Source of the DNA: Flavimobilis marinus
Lineage (GTDB): Bacteria; Actinomycetota; Actinomycetes; Actinomycetales; Cellulomonadaceae
Reading direction: 5' to 3'
NCBI RefSeq assembly: GCF_900113055.1
Contig: NZ_FONZ01000002.1
Span: 682,001-746,000 of the forward strand
DNA length: 64,000 nt
The translations under genes were made by a program, and so were the position numbers. This document shows, one piece after another, positions 27,401 through 34,806 of this stretch. The number at the start of each line of letters is the position of its first letter. The stretch's first letter is position 1. The notes beneath the pieces are model-generated. The model saw only the letters and a program-made list of their open reading frames with translations. It made no database searches and was not told the origin of the DNA.

Positions 27401-28226
27401 AGCGGCGGGACCGCGCGGGACGCTCGGCGGCCTCGGGCTGCGCGGCGGCGTCCGCCTCGGGAGCGGCGTCGGGCGCGGCCTTCGCGGAGGCGCGTCCACG
27501 GCGGCGACCCTGCGGGGCGTCGTCGGCGGCCGGGGCCTCCGCGGGCGTCTCGGCGTCGGCAGCTGCGGCCTCGAGGGTCAGCTGGTCGGCGTTGGTCGCC
27601 TTGGCGCGGCTGCGACGCTGCCGCGGCGCGCGCTCGGGGGCGGGCTCGGCGTCGGCCGCCTGCTCCGGTGCGGAGGCCTGCTCGGGTGCGGCCTGCTCGG
27701 GTGCAGCGGCCTCGGCCGCGACACCCTCGCCCGCGGGCTTGGTGGCGCGGCGCGAACGGGAGGGACGCTTGGCGGCGGGCGCCGTCGTCGGCTCCTGCTG
27801 CTCGGTGACGGACGGCGCGCTCTGCTCGGTGCTGGCCTGCGCGTCGCTGGCCTGCGCACCGGTGGACTGGTCTGCCGACTGCTCGGGCGCGGCGCTCCCC
27901 TTGGCGGGGCGCGGGGCGCGCTTGCGCGGGGGACGCTCGGCGGCCGTGCGCTCGGGCAGCTCGATGTCGAGCGCCTCGGGCGCCTTCGCCGGTCGCGTCG
28001 CGGAACGCTGGCGCTGGGGCGGCGCGGTCGACGCGAGCTCGGCCATGACGTCGAGCGTCGGCCGGTCGGAGGACTGCGGCGCCGACGTCGTGAGCGGCTC
28101 GGCGGCGGGAGTGACGGCGGCGGTGTCGGCGGCGGCCGGGGTGCCAGCGGTGCGGACGACGCGGCGGCGGACCTTCTTGACGGGCTGCGCGGCGTTGTCG
28201 GATGCGGTGGTGCTGTCGGAATTCAC
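24453..28226 (-). CDS. rne: Ribonuclease E/G with a very long disordered N-terminus
   Basis: RNase E/G is the main endoribonuclease for mRNA decay and rRNA processing. The catalytic part lies late in the 1257-aa protein: S1 domain near 640-720 ('GNVYLGRVQNVLPSMEAAF'), DNase-I-like active region near 895-946 ('VDVNTGKFTGSG', 'IGGIIVIDFIDM') and Zn-link 'CEHCNGRG' near 1000. The first ~600 residues are Ala/Pro/Glu with basic and acidic blocks (strings of Arg; 'DSDNDNDDEQG'), and the C-terminus is another Ala/Pro-rich tail. Actinobacterial RNase E proteins carry such arms as scaffolds. The GTG start has an AGGAG-type site upstream; an in-frame ATG at 28478 is 84 codons earlier in unlikely sequence. 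Confidence 0.93.
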   Translation of the reverse strand: MNSDSTTASDNAAQPVKKVRRRVVRTAGTPAAADTAAVTPAAEPLTTSAPQSSDRPTLDVMAELASTAPPQRQRSATRPAKAPEALDIELPERTAAERPPRKRAPRPAKGSAAPEQSADQSTGAQASDAQASTEQSAPSVTEQQEPTTAPAAKRPSRSRRATKPAGEGVAAEAAAPEQAAPEQASAPEQAADAEPAPERAPRQRRSRAKATNADQLTLEAAAADAETPAEAPAADDAPQGRRRGRASAKAAPDAAPEADAAAQPEAAERPARSRRSRGSRGAGAPEAAATDEAPAQTSELAATDPTTTTNADDEAPAERRPSRSRGGRSRKAAGPASDTDTTDATTDAAAEAPAEDAAEAAQSRPASGAVLFQAPETTPRRTRRRVSAAAGPPEALVPALVETAADEDAELEENEDDNLDPDVEHTDASAADGNDSADEDDSDNDNDDEQGSAPRRRRRRGGRGRRSRSQSDSSGDSQDDVDDAEDDGNVRRNGRNDRAERNDDSADEDTDASDNAEGADNGEDDDEGSSRRRRRRRRGSRSESDAPRASSSGRTRAPSDEVTALKGSTRLEAKRQRRREGRDAGRRRSIITEAEFLARRESVERSMVVREADGRTQIAVLEDGVLVEHYVSQQEQASMAGNVYLGRVQNVLPSMEAAFIDVGKGRNAVLYAGEVNWDAAGLEGQPRRIEQALKSGDSVLVQVTKDPIGHKGARLTSQITLAGRYLVYVPGGGMTGISRKLPDTERSRLKKILRELVPDTAGVIVRTAAEGASEDELRADIARLQGQWEKIEKKAKTASAPALLQGEPDLAIRVVRDIFNDDFSSLVISGDSAWDEISGYVGQLAPDLAERVTKWTGTNDVFAEHRVDEQLAKGMDRKVWLPSGGSLVIDRTEAMTVVDVNTGKFTGSGGTLEETVTRNNIEAAEEIVRQLRLRDIGGIIVIDFIDMVLESNRDLVLRRLVECLGRDRTKHQVAEVTSLGLVQMTRKRVGQGLVEAFSSTCEHCNGRGFIVHTEPNERPAGNGGGQQQSAPKAGGDEKRSRRKRGGAKDEVPANVPVVPVLPEAREAVKATLATIAAAAAHAHEHDEHPAAATPSAESVAEASEAGAADPKNSALVIDVLAELKRHEEEKAESADAAPEAQGAPAEAAPAEAAPEAEPKKAPRRSTRAAGSRGRTTRAAGTTAAPAEVPVPAADAPTSDAPAAAGQEAGDAGAGAEAAQAARFPADTSGSAESGSAGSAGAGASEPVVEAGASNPQD

Positions 28227-28539
28227 GCGGGGTGCTCCTGTGCCCTGGTCCCGCCCCACACCGTGCGGGCCCCGTGGGCTGGTAGTCGTCGCTCGCTGCG
28301 AGTCTTCGCTGCGGCGACGGAAGTCGTCTGGTTCGGTTCGGGGGGCCAGGCGGGCCGCGCGGGCGCTCGCTCTACCGGCACTCTGCCGACGGCGGCGCTC
28401 CGGCCGCGTCACCGCTGGCTCTCGAGCACGATCGCGATGGTCCGGTGTGGGGACCGCTCGCTGAGCCGAGTATCGCACAGCAGCCCCGATCGGCGTGGGA
28501 AGCGACGTGCTTCAGGTCACTCGCGCCGCCCGCAGCGCA

Positions 28540-28553
28540 GGGACCAAGGTCCC
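28540..28553. promoter_or_regulatory. DosR/DevR-like box 1 upstream of cydA
   Basis: GGGACCAAGGTCCC is a perfect 14-base palindrome that matches the mycobacterial DosR core (GGGACT-WW-AGTCCC) at all but the two mutually compensating positions. It lies about 90 bases before the cydA start. The kinase in the cyd operon and the nearby regulator are both DevS/DevR-like, which supports a functional site. Confidence 0.6.
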
Positions 28554-28555
28554 GG

Positions 28556-28569
28556 GGGCCGTAGGTCCC
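28556..28569. promoter_or_regulatory. DosR/DevR-like box 2 upstream of cydA
   Basis: GGGCCGTAGGTCCC follows box 1 with 16 bases between centres, about 75 bases before the cydA start. The right half (GGTCCC) is identical to box 1 and the left half is degenerate. Closely spaced tandem boxes are common at DosR-activated promoters. Confidence 0.45.
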
Positions 28570-28643
28570 GCCTTCATAGGTTCGGAGGTGACACGACAGC
28601 GCGTCAGCAAGCGCTGCCCGGCCCGCGACCCGTGGAGCAACTT

Positions 28644-30140
28644 GTGGACGTCCTGGACCTTGCTCGGTGGCAGTTCGCGATCGTGACCGTCTACCACTTC
28701 ATCTTCGTCCCCCTGACGATCGGGCTCGCGCCCCTCGTCGCGATCATGCAGACCGCCTGGGTGCGCACCGGCAACGAACGCTGGCTGCGCCTGACCAAGT
28801 TCTTCGGCAAGCTCATGCTGATCAACTTCGCGATCGGCGTCGTGACCGGGATCGTGCAGGAGTTCCAGTTCGGCATGAACTGGAGCGAGTACTCGCGGTT
28901 CGTCGGCGACGTGTTCGGCGCGCCCCTGGCCATGGAGGCGCTCGCCGCGTTCTTCATCGAGTCGACGTTCCTGGGCGTGTGGATCTTCGGCTGGGACCGC
29001 ATCAGCAAGAAGGTGCACCTCGCGTGCATCTGGGCCGTCGCGATCGCCGTGAACATCTCCGCCTACTTCATCCTGGCGGCGAACTCCTGGATGCAGCACC
29101 CGGTCGGCACGATCTACAACGAGGAGACCGGGCGCGCGGAGCTCGTCGACATCTGGGCCGTGCTCAGCAACTCGACGCTCCTCGCGGCGTTCCCCCACAC
29201 CGTCACCGCGGCATTCGTCACGGCCGGGACGTTCGTGGCAGGCATCGCCGCCTGGTGGATGGTCCGCCTGGTGCGCTCCAAGAAGCCCGAGAACATCGAG
29301 CTCGCCCGCAACGTCTACCGGCCCGCCGTCGTCCTCGGCACCGTGACCATGCTCGTCGCGGGCGTGGGCGTCGCGTTCACCGGCCACTGGCAGGCCCAGC
29401 TCATGTTCGAGCAGCAGCCGCCCAAGATGGCCGCCGCCGAGGCACTGTGCGAGACGGAGACCGGGGCGTCGTTCTCGATCCTCACCGTGGGTGACCTCAC
29501 CGGCGACTGCGCGAGCGTCAAGCACCTGATCTCCCTGCCCGGCCTGACGTCGTTCCTGGCCGACAACCGGTTCGACTCGACCGTCAAGGGCACCGAGCAG
29601 CTCCAGGAGGAGTACGCCGAGAAGTTCGGCGCCACGAACCCCGAGACCGGCGAGGAGCTCGACTACATCCCGAACCTCGCCATCACCTACTGGAGCTTCC
29701 GCCTGATGATCGGGTTCGGCGCCGGCTCGGCCGCGCTCGCCCTCGTCGCGCTCTGGCTCACGCGCCGGGGCAAGGTCAGCGACAACGTGTGGTTCTCCCG
29801 CCTCGCCCTCATCGCGATCCCCACCCCGTTTCTCGCGTCCGCGTTCGGGTGGATCTTCACCGAGGTCGGCCGCCAGCCGTGGGTCGTGGCGCCCAACCCG
29901 AACCCGTCCGGCGTCGACGGCGTCTGGATGATGACCTGGCGCGGCATCTCCACGAACGTCAGCCCCGCGATGGTCCTGACCTCGATGATCGCGTTCACGC
30001 TGCTCTACGGCGTGCTGGCCGTCGTGTGGGGCAAGCTCATGCACCGCTACGCCATCGAGGGCGTGCCCACCTCGGTGCGTGACGAGTCCCCGGAGGCCAA
30101 CGCCGACGGCGGCGACGCCCCCCTGTCCTTCGCGTACTGA
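28644..30140 (+). CDS. cydA: Cytochrome bd quinol oxidase subunit I
   Basis: CydA holds the quinol site and haems b558, b595 and d of the high-affinity terminal oxidase. The chosen GTG gives 'VDVLDLARWQFAIVTVYHF', the conserved N-terminus with haem ligand H18; GGAG lies upstream. Other landmarks are 'GMNWSEYSRFVGDVFGAPLAMEAL', 'ANSWMQHPVG' and 'GRQPWVV', over about nine membrane spans in 498 aa. The quinol (Q) loop looks like the short type. It heads a tight operon cydA-cydB-cydD-cydC-kinase. Confidence 0.96.
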   Translation: MDVLDLARWQFAIVTVYHFIFVPLTIGLAPLVAIMQTAWVRTGNERWLRLTKFFGKLMLINFAIGVVTGIVQEFQFGMNWSEYSRFVGDVFGAPLAMEALAAFFIESTFLGVWIFGWDRISKKVHLACIWAVAIAVNISAYFILAANSWMQHPVGTIYNEETGRAELVDIWAVLSNSTLLAAFPHTVTAAFVTAGTFVAGIAAWWMVRLVRSKKPENIELARNVYRPAVVLGTVTMLVAGVGVAFTGHWQAQLMFEQQPPKMAAAEALCETETGASFSILTVGDLTGDCASVKHLISLPGLTSFLADNRFDSTVKGTEQLQEEYAEKFGATNPETGEELDYIPNLAITYWSFRLMIGFGAGSAALALVALWLTRRGKVSDNVWFSRLALIAIPTPFLASAFGWIFTEVGRQPWVVAPNPNPSGVDGVWMMTWRGISTNVSPAMVLTSMIAFTLLYGVLAVVWGKLMHRYAIEGVPTSVRDESPEANADGGDAPLSFAY

Positions 30141-30172
30141 CCCGCTGACCCGCACAGAAAAGAGACGTGCAC

Positions 30173-31237
30173 ATGGAACTCCAGATCCTCTGGTTCGTGC
30201 TCATCGCCGTGCTCTGGGCCGGCTACCTCGTCCTCGAGGGCTTCGACTTCGGCGTCGGCATGCTCCTGCCGGTCCTCGGGCGCACGGACACAGAGCGTCG
30301 CGTCCTGATCAACACGATCGGGCCCGTGTGGGACGGCAACGAGGTGTGGCTGATCACTGCGGGAGGCGCGACGTTCGCCGCGTTCCCCGAGTGGTACGCG
30401 AGCCTGTTCTCCGGCTTCTACCTGCCGCTGCTGCTGATCCTGCTCGCGCTGATCGTGCGCGGCGTGAGCTTCGAGTACCGCGGCAAGATCGACGACCCCC
30501 GCTGGGCCGCCTGGGCCGACCGCGGCATCATCGTCGGGTCCTGGGTGCCCGCGATCCTGTGGGGCGTGGCGTTCGCCAACCTCGTGCGCGGCGTCGAGCT
30601 CGACGCGGACCACATCTTCACCGGCGGGTTCTTCTCCCTGCTCAGCCCGTTCGCGCTGCTGGGTGGCCTGGTCACCCTCGGCCTGTTCCTCACGCACGGC
30701 GCCGTGTTCCTCGCGCTCAAGACCGACGGCGACGTCCGCGTGCGTGCCCGCGCGCTGGCGCTCAAGCTGTCGATCGGCAGCGCCGCCGTCGCCGCCGTGT
30801 GGGCGATCTGGGCGCAGCTCGCGTACTCCGTCGCATGGACCTGGGCGGCAGTCGTCGTCGCCGCCGTCGCGCTCGGCGTCGTCGTGCTGCGGACGTCGCA
30901 GGGCAAGGAGCTGCGCGCGTTCGTGGCGTCGGTCGCGGCGATCCTCGCGGCCGTCGTGCTGATCTTCGGCTCGATGTACCCCGACGTCATGCCCGCGGTG
31001 GACCCAGCCAACTCGCTGACGATCACCAACGCGTCGTCGACGGCCTACACGCTCACGGTGATGACCTGGGTCGCCGCGTTCCTGGTGCCCGTGGTGCTCG
31101 TCTACCAGACGTGGACGTTCTGGGTCTTCCGGCGGCGCCTCAGCGTCGAGGACATCCCGGCACCCCACGGCCTGAGCCTGCGCAAGGTCCGCACCGCGCT
31201 GCACGACGCGTTCGAGGTCGGATCCACCAAGTCGTGA
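30173..31237 (+). CDS. cydB: Cytochrome bd quinol oxidase subunit II
   Basis: The 354-aa integral membrane protein has the CydB N-terminus 'WFVLIAVLWAGYLVLEGFDFGVGML' and 'GPVWDGNEVWLITAGGATFAAFPEWYA', with about eight or nine spans. It completes the bd oxidase heterodimer with CydA. It starts 32 bases after cydA, and its stop overlaps the cydD GTG start. Confidence 0.96.
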   Translation: MELQILWFVLIAVLWAGYLVLEGFDFGVGMLLPVLGRTDTERRVLINTIGPVWDGNEVWLITAGGATFAAFPEWYASLFSGFYLPLLLILLALIVRGVSFEYRGKIDDPRWAAWADRGIIVGSWVPAILWGVAFANLVRGVELDADHIFTGGFFSLLSPFALLGGLVTLGLFLTHGAVFLALKTDGDVRVRARALALKLSIGSAAVAAVWAIWAQLAYSVAWTWAAVVVAAVALGVVVLRTSQGKELRAFVASVAAILAAVVLIFGSMYPDVMPAVDPANSLTITNASSTAYTLTVMTWVAAFLVPVVLVYQTWTFWVFRRRLSVEDIPAPHGLSLRKVRTALHDAFEVGSTKS

Positions 31238-33015
31238 AGCCGCTCGACCCGCGCCTGCTGCGCTACGCCCGTGCCGCCCGCCGCTACGTCGTCCTGACGG
31301 CAGCCACGGGCGTCGCGACGACGGCGCTGGTCGTTGGCCAGGCGGTGCTGCTCGCCGCCATCCTCGCCCCGACGATCACCGACGGCCGCCCGCTCGCCGA
31401 CTCGGCCGGGCTCGTCGCTGCGCTGGCCGCCGTCGTCGTCGTGCGGGCGCTCGTGGTGTGGGTGCAGGAGCGCTACGCCCACCGCGCGGCGTCCCGCGTG
31501 ATCGCGGACCTGCGCGGCCAGGTGGTCGACGCCGCGGTCGCGCGCGGGCCGCGGTGGCTCGCCGACGGGCGCGGCGCCTCGACCGTCACCCTGGTGACCC
31601 GGGGGCTCGACGACCTCGAGCCGTACTTCGTCCGCTACGTGCCCCAGCTGCTGCTCGCGGCGCTGCTCACGCCCGCGACGCTGCTCGTCGTCGGCGGCTT
31701 CGAGTGGGTGTCCGGGGTGATCATCGGTGTGACCATCCCGCTGGTGCCGATGTTCATGATCCTCGTCGGGCGGCTCACGCAGGGCGTGTCCGAGCGGCGT
31801 CTGGTGACCATGCAGCGGCTGTCCGCCCAGGTGCTGGACCTCGTCGCGGGCATCCCGACGCTGCGCGCGTTCGGCCGCGAGCGCGGTCCCGGCGCGCGCG
31901 TGCGAGAGCTCGGCGAGGCGCACCGGCGCGCCACCATGGGCACCCTGCGCGTGGCGTTCCTGTCCGGCATGGTGCTCGAGCTGCTGACGACGCTGTCGGT
32001 CGCGGTGGTCGCCGTGGGGATCGGGCTGCGGATGGTCTACGGCCACATGGACCTGTTCACCGGGCTCGCCGTGCTGATCATGGCGCCCGAGGTGTACCTG
32101 CCGCTGCGCCAGGTGGGCCTGCACTTCCACGCCTCGACGGACGGCATCGCCGCGGCGAACCAGGCCTTCGAGGTTCTCGACGGCGCCCCGGCGGTGCCGT
32201 CGCCGGCTGCCGGTTCGCGCGAGGGCTCCGGGCGCGAGGTCGGGACGCGGGTGTCCGTGCGGTTCGAGGGCGTGTCCGTGCGGGCGCCGGGACGCGACGT
32301 GTGGGCACCGGCCGGGCTCAGCGGCGTCGTGCGCGCGGGCGCCGTCACCGCGCTCGCCGGGCCGAACGGCGCCGGCAAGACCACCGCCGTCCTCGCGATG
32401 CTCGGCCTGCTCGCCCCGGACGCAGGGCGCGTCCTCGTGTCCTTCACCGACCGGGCCGACGACGGCGCTCCCCTGCCCGAGCAGGACCTCGCCCAGGTGC
32501 CCGCGGACCTCTGGCACCGCCACGTCGCCTGGGTGCCGCAGCGGGCGCACCTCTCCCCCGGGACGATCCTCGACGCCGTGCTCGACCGGGAGGCGTCGCC
32601 CGCCGGCGCGGAGGTGCCGTCCCCCGCGGTCCTGCGGGCCGCCGCGCTCACGGGGCTCGACGACGTCGTGGCGGAGCTGGCCGACGGGTGGTCGACCCGC
32701 ATCGGGCAGGGCGGGCACGGCCTGAGCCTCGGGCAGCGCCAGCGCATCGCCCTGACGCGTGCCCTCGTCGTCGACCGCCCGCTGGTCGTCCTCGACGAGC
32801 CGACCGCGCACCTCGACTCCCTGTCCGCAGACCAGGTCCTGGCCGCCATCACGGCGCTGCGCGAGCGCGGCTGCGCCGTCGTCGTCGTCGCCCACCGCGA
32901 GGCGCTGCTCGCCGCGGCGGACCACGTTCTCGAGGTGCGCTCGGCGTCCATCGTCGACGACGCTGACCCCGCGCCGCAGAACACCACGCTGCGCACCGCG
33001 GAGGTCGGCGCATGA
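31234..33015 (+). CDS. cydD: ABC transporter CydD half (bd oxidase assembly)
   Basis: CydDC is a heterodimeric ABC exporter needed to assemble cytochrome bd; haem and thiols are proposed substrates. The 593-aa protein has a six-span membrane domain and a nucleotide-binding domain with Walker A GPNGAGKTT, signature LSLGQRQRIAL and Walker B 'LVVLDEPTAHLD'. The GTG start overlaps the cydB stop (GTGA). Confidence 0.93.
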   Translation: MKPLDPRLLRYARAARRYVVLTAATGVATTALVVGQAVLLAAILAPTITDGRPLADSAGLVAALAAVVVVRALVVWVQERYAHRAASRVIADLRGQVVDAAVARGPRWLADGRGASTVTLVTRGLDDLEPYFVRYVPQLLLAALLTPATLLVVGGFEWVSGVIIGVTIPLVPMFMILVGRLTQGVSERRLVTMQRLSAQVLDLVAGIPTLRAFGRERGPGARVRELGEAHRRATMGTLRVAFLSGMVLELLTTLSVAVVAVGIGLRMVYGHMDLFTGLAVLIMAPEVYLPLRQVGLHFHASTDGIAAANQAFEVLDGAPAVPSPAAGSREGSGREVGTRVSVRFEGVSVRAPGRDVWAPAGLSGVVRAGAVTALAGPNGAGKTTAVLAMLGLLAPDAGRVLVSFTDRADDGAPLPEQDLAQVPADLWHRHVAWVPQRAHLSPGTILDAVLDREASPAGAEVPSPAVLRAAALTGLDDVVAELADGWSTRIGQGGHGLSLGQRQRIALTRALVVDRPLVVLDEPTAHLDSLSADQVLAAITALRERGCAVVVVAHREALLAAADHVLEVRSASIVDDADPAPQNTTLRTAEVGA

Positions 33016-34793
33016 GCGCCCTGCGCGAGCGGCTCCGCACGGACCCGCTGTGGCGCGCCGTCGGCCGGCTCGACGTGCCGTGGGGCCGGACGGTGGCCGC
33101 CGTGCTGCTGGGCGCCGCGACCCTGGGCAGCGCGCTCGGCCTCGCCGCCGTCTCGGCCTGGCTGATCGCGCGCGCGTCGCAGATGCCTCCCGTGCTGACG
33201 CTGTCCGTCGCGGTGGTGTCGGTGCGCGCGTTCGGGATCTCGCGCGGGGTGTTCCGGTACCTCGAGCGGCTGACGTCGCACTCGGTCGCGCTGCGCGGTA
33301 TGGCCCGGCTGCGCGAGCACATGTACCTCGCGCTCGCGCAGGGGCGGCTCGCCGCGGTCGCGCCGCTGCGCCGCGGGGACCTCCTCGCGCGCGTCGGGCA
33401 GGACGTGGACCACGTGGGCGACGTGGTCGTGCGCTCGCTCATCCCGGCCGGGGTGGCGCTGGTGGTGAGCCTGGGCGCCGTCGTGCTCGAGACCGCCCTG
33501 CTGCCGTCGGCCGGTGTGCTGCTCGCCGCGTGCCTCGTGCTCGCGGGCGTCGTCGCCCCCGTTCTCGCGCAGCGGGGCAGCCGCGACGTCGAGGTGCGCA
33601 CCAGCGAGGCACGGGCGCGGATGTCCGCGATCGCGCTCGAGATCCTCGAGGACAGCCCGCAGCTCGTGGTCGCTGGCCGCATGCCCGAGCGCACCGCGGA
33701 CCTGCGCGCCACCGACGCGGCCCTCGTGCGCACCGCCGACGACGCCGCCCGTCCCCTCGCGGTCGCCGCGGCCCTGGCGAACCTGGCCGTCGGCGTCGCG
33801 GTGCTCGGCGCGGTGCTGCTCGGGGTGCCGGCCGTGACGGCGGGGACGCTCTCGCCGGTCGCGCTCGCCGTCGTCGTGCTCACTCCCCTGGCCGCGTTCG
33901 AGGCGACGACCGTCCTCCCGGCGGCGGCGACCCAGCTCCTCCGCTCCCGCGCCGCGGCGACCAGGATCATGACCCTCCTCGACGCGGCAACCCCACCCCC
34001 CGACCCCGCCACAGCATCGCCGGCGTGCCGCTCGCAGATGCAGGGCACTCGATCGGAGAGGTCGGGCGCGTTCGTCGCGGCCGAGGGTGTCGCGTGCGGG
34101 TGGGGGCCGGGGGCCGTCGTGGTGGAGGGGCTCGATCTCGAGCTCGCCGCCGGGCGGGTCGTGGCGCTCGTGGGACCCAGCGGGATCGGGAAGACCACCG
34201 CGCTCATGACCCTCGCCGGGCTCGTCCCGCCCCTCGCGGGCACGGTCACCAGCGGCACCGACGCGTCCACCTCGCCGCTCGTGCTCACCACCGAGGACGC
34301 CCACCTGTTCCGCACCACGATCCTCGAGAACCTGCGCGTCGCGCGCGGCACCGTGACGCCCGAGGAGGCCACGCGCACGCTCGACGACGTCGGCCTCGGC
34401 GCGTGGCTCGCGGGCCTGCCCGACGGGCTCGACACCGACCTCGACGCGGCGACGGTCTCGGGCGGGGAACGACGTCGGCTCCTGGTCGCCCGAGCGCTGC
34501 TCGCCGACGCCCCCCTGCTCGGCATCGACGAGCCCGCCGAGCATCTCGACGCGGAGGCCGCCGACGCGTTCATGACCGAGCTCGTCCCCGCGCTCGCCCG
34601 CGCGGGTCGCGGCGTCGTCGTCGCCACCCACCGGCTGTCCGGCCTCGAGCACGCCGACGAGGTCATCGTGCTCGCTCGGCGTGCCCCCGGCGCCCCCGCC
34701 CGCGTGACGGCGCGCGGCACGCACGTGCACCTGCTGGACACGGACGCGTCGTACCGTGAAGCCTGGCAGCGTGAGCAGCGCAGCCGACGGTGA
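33012..34793 (+). CDS. cydC: ABC transporter CydC half (bd oxidase assembly)
   Basis: This 593-aa partner of CydD has a membrane domain and an ATPase domain with Walker A GPSGIGKTT, a degenerate signature 'VSGGERRRLLVAR' and Walker B 'LLGIDEPAEHLD', plus a catalytic-region His in 'VVVATHRLSGLE'. It overlaps cydD by four bases (ATGA) and ends 13 bases before the kinase gene, so all five are one operon. Confidence 0.93.
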   Translation: MSALRERLRTDPLWRAVGRLDVPWGRTVAAVLLGAATLGSALGLAAVSAWLIARASQMPPVLTLSVAVVSVRAFGISRGVFRYLERLTSHSVALRGMARLREHMYLALAQGRLAAVAPLRRGDLLARVGQDVDHVGDVVVRSLIPAGVALVVSLGAVVLETALLPSAGVLLAACLVLAGVVAPVLAQRGSRDVEVRTSEARARMSAIALEILEDSPQLVVAGRMPERTADLRATDAALVRTADDAARPLAVAAALANLAVGVAVLGAVLLGVPAVTAGTLSPVALAVVVLTPLAAFEATTVLPAAATQLLRSRAAATRIMTLLDAATPPPDPATASPACRSQMQGTRSERSGAFVAAEGVACGWGPGAVVVEGLDLELAAGRVVALVGPSGIGKTTALMTLAGLVPPLAGTVTSGTDASTSPLVLTTEDAHLFRTTILENLRVARGTVTPEEATRTLDDVGLGAWLAGLPDGLDTDLDAATVSGGERRRLLVARALLADAPLLGIDEPAEHLDAEAADAFMTELVPALARAGRGVVVATHRLSGLEHADEVIVLARRAPGAPARVTARGTHVHLLDTDASYREAWQREQRSRR

Positions 34794-34806
34794 ACGGAAG
34801 GCAGTC

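Larger units (their letters stand above)
28227..28643. other. rne-cydA divergent intergenic region
   Basis: This 417-base gap separates the divergent rne and cydA genes. It holds two DosR-like palindromes near cydA. I see no gene or RNA elsewhere in it; one long reading frame crosses it on the + strand but has no ribosome-binding site and is antisense to rne. Confidence 0.7.

Noticed and set aside
23649-30140. A 2163-codon open frame on the + strand, antisense to rne and running into cydA
   Set aside because: The part before 28644 is a GC-driven shadow of the rne coding frame with no ribosome-binding site. Only the cydA section matches a known protein.
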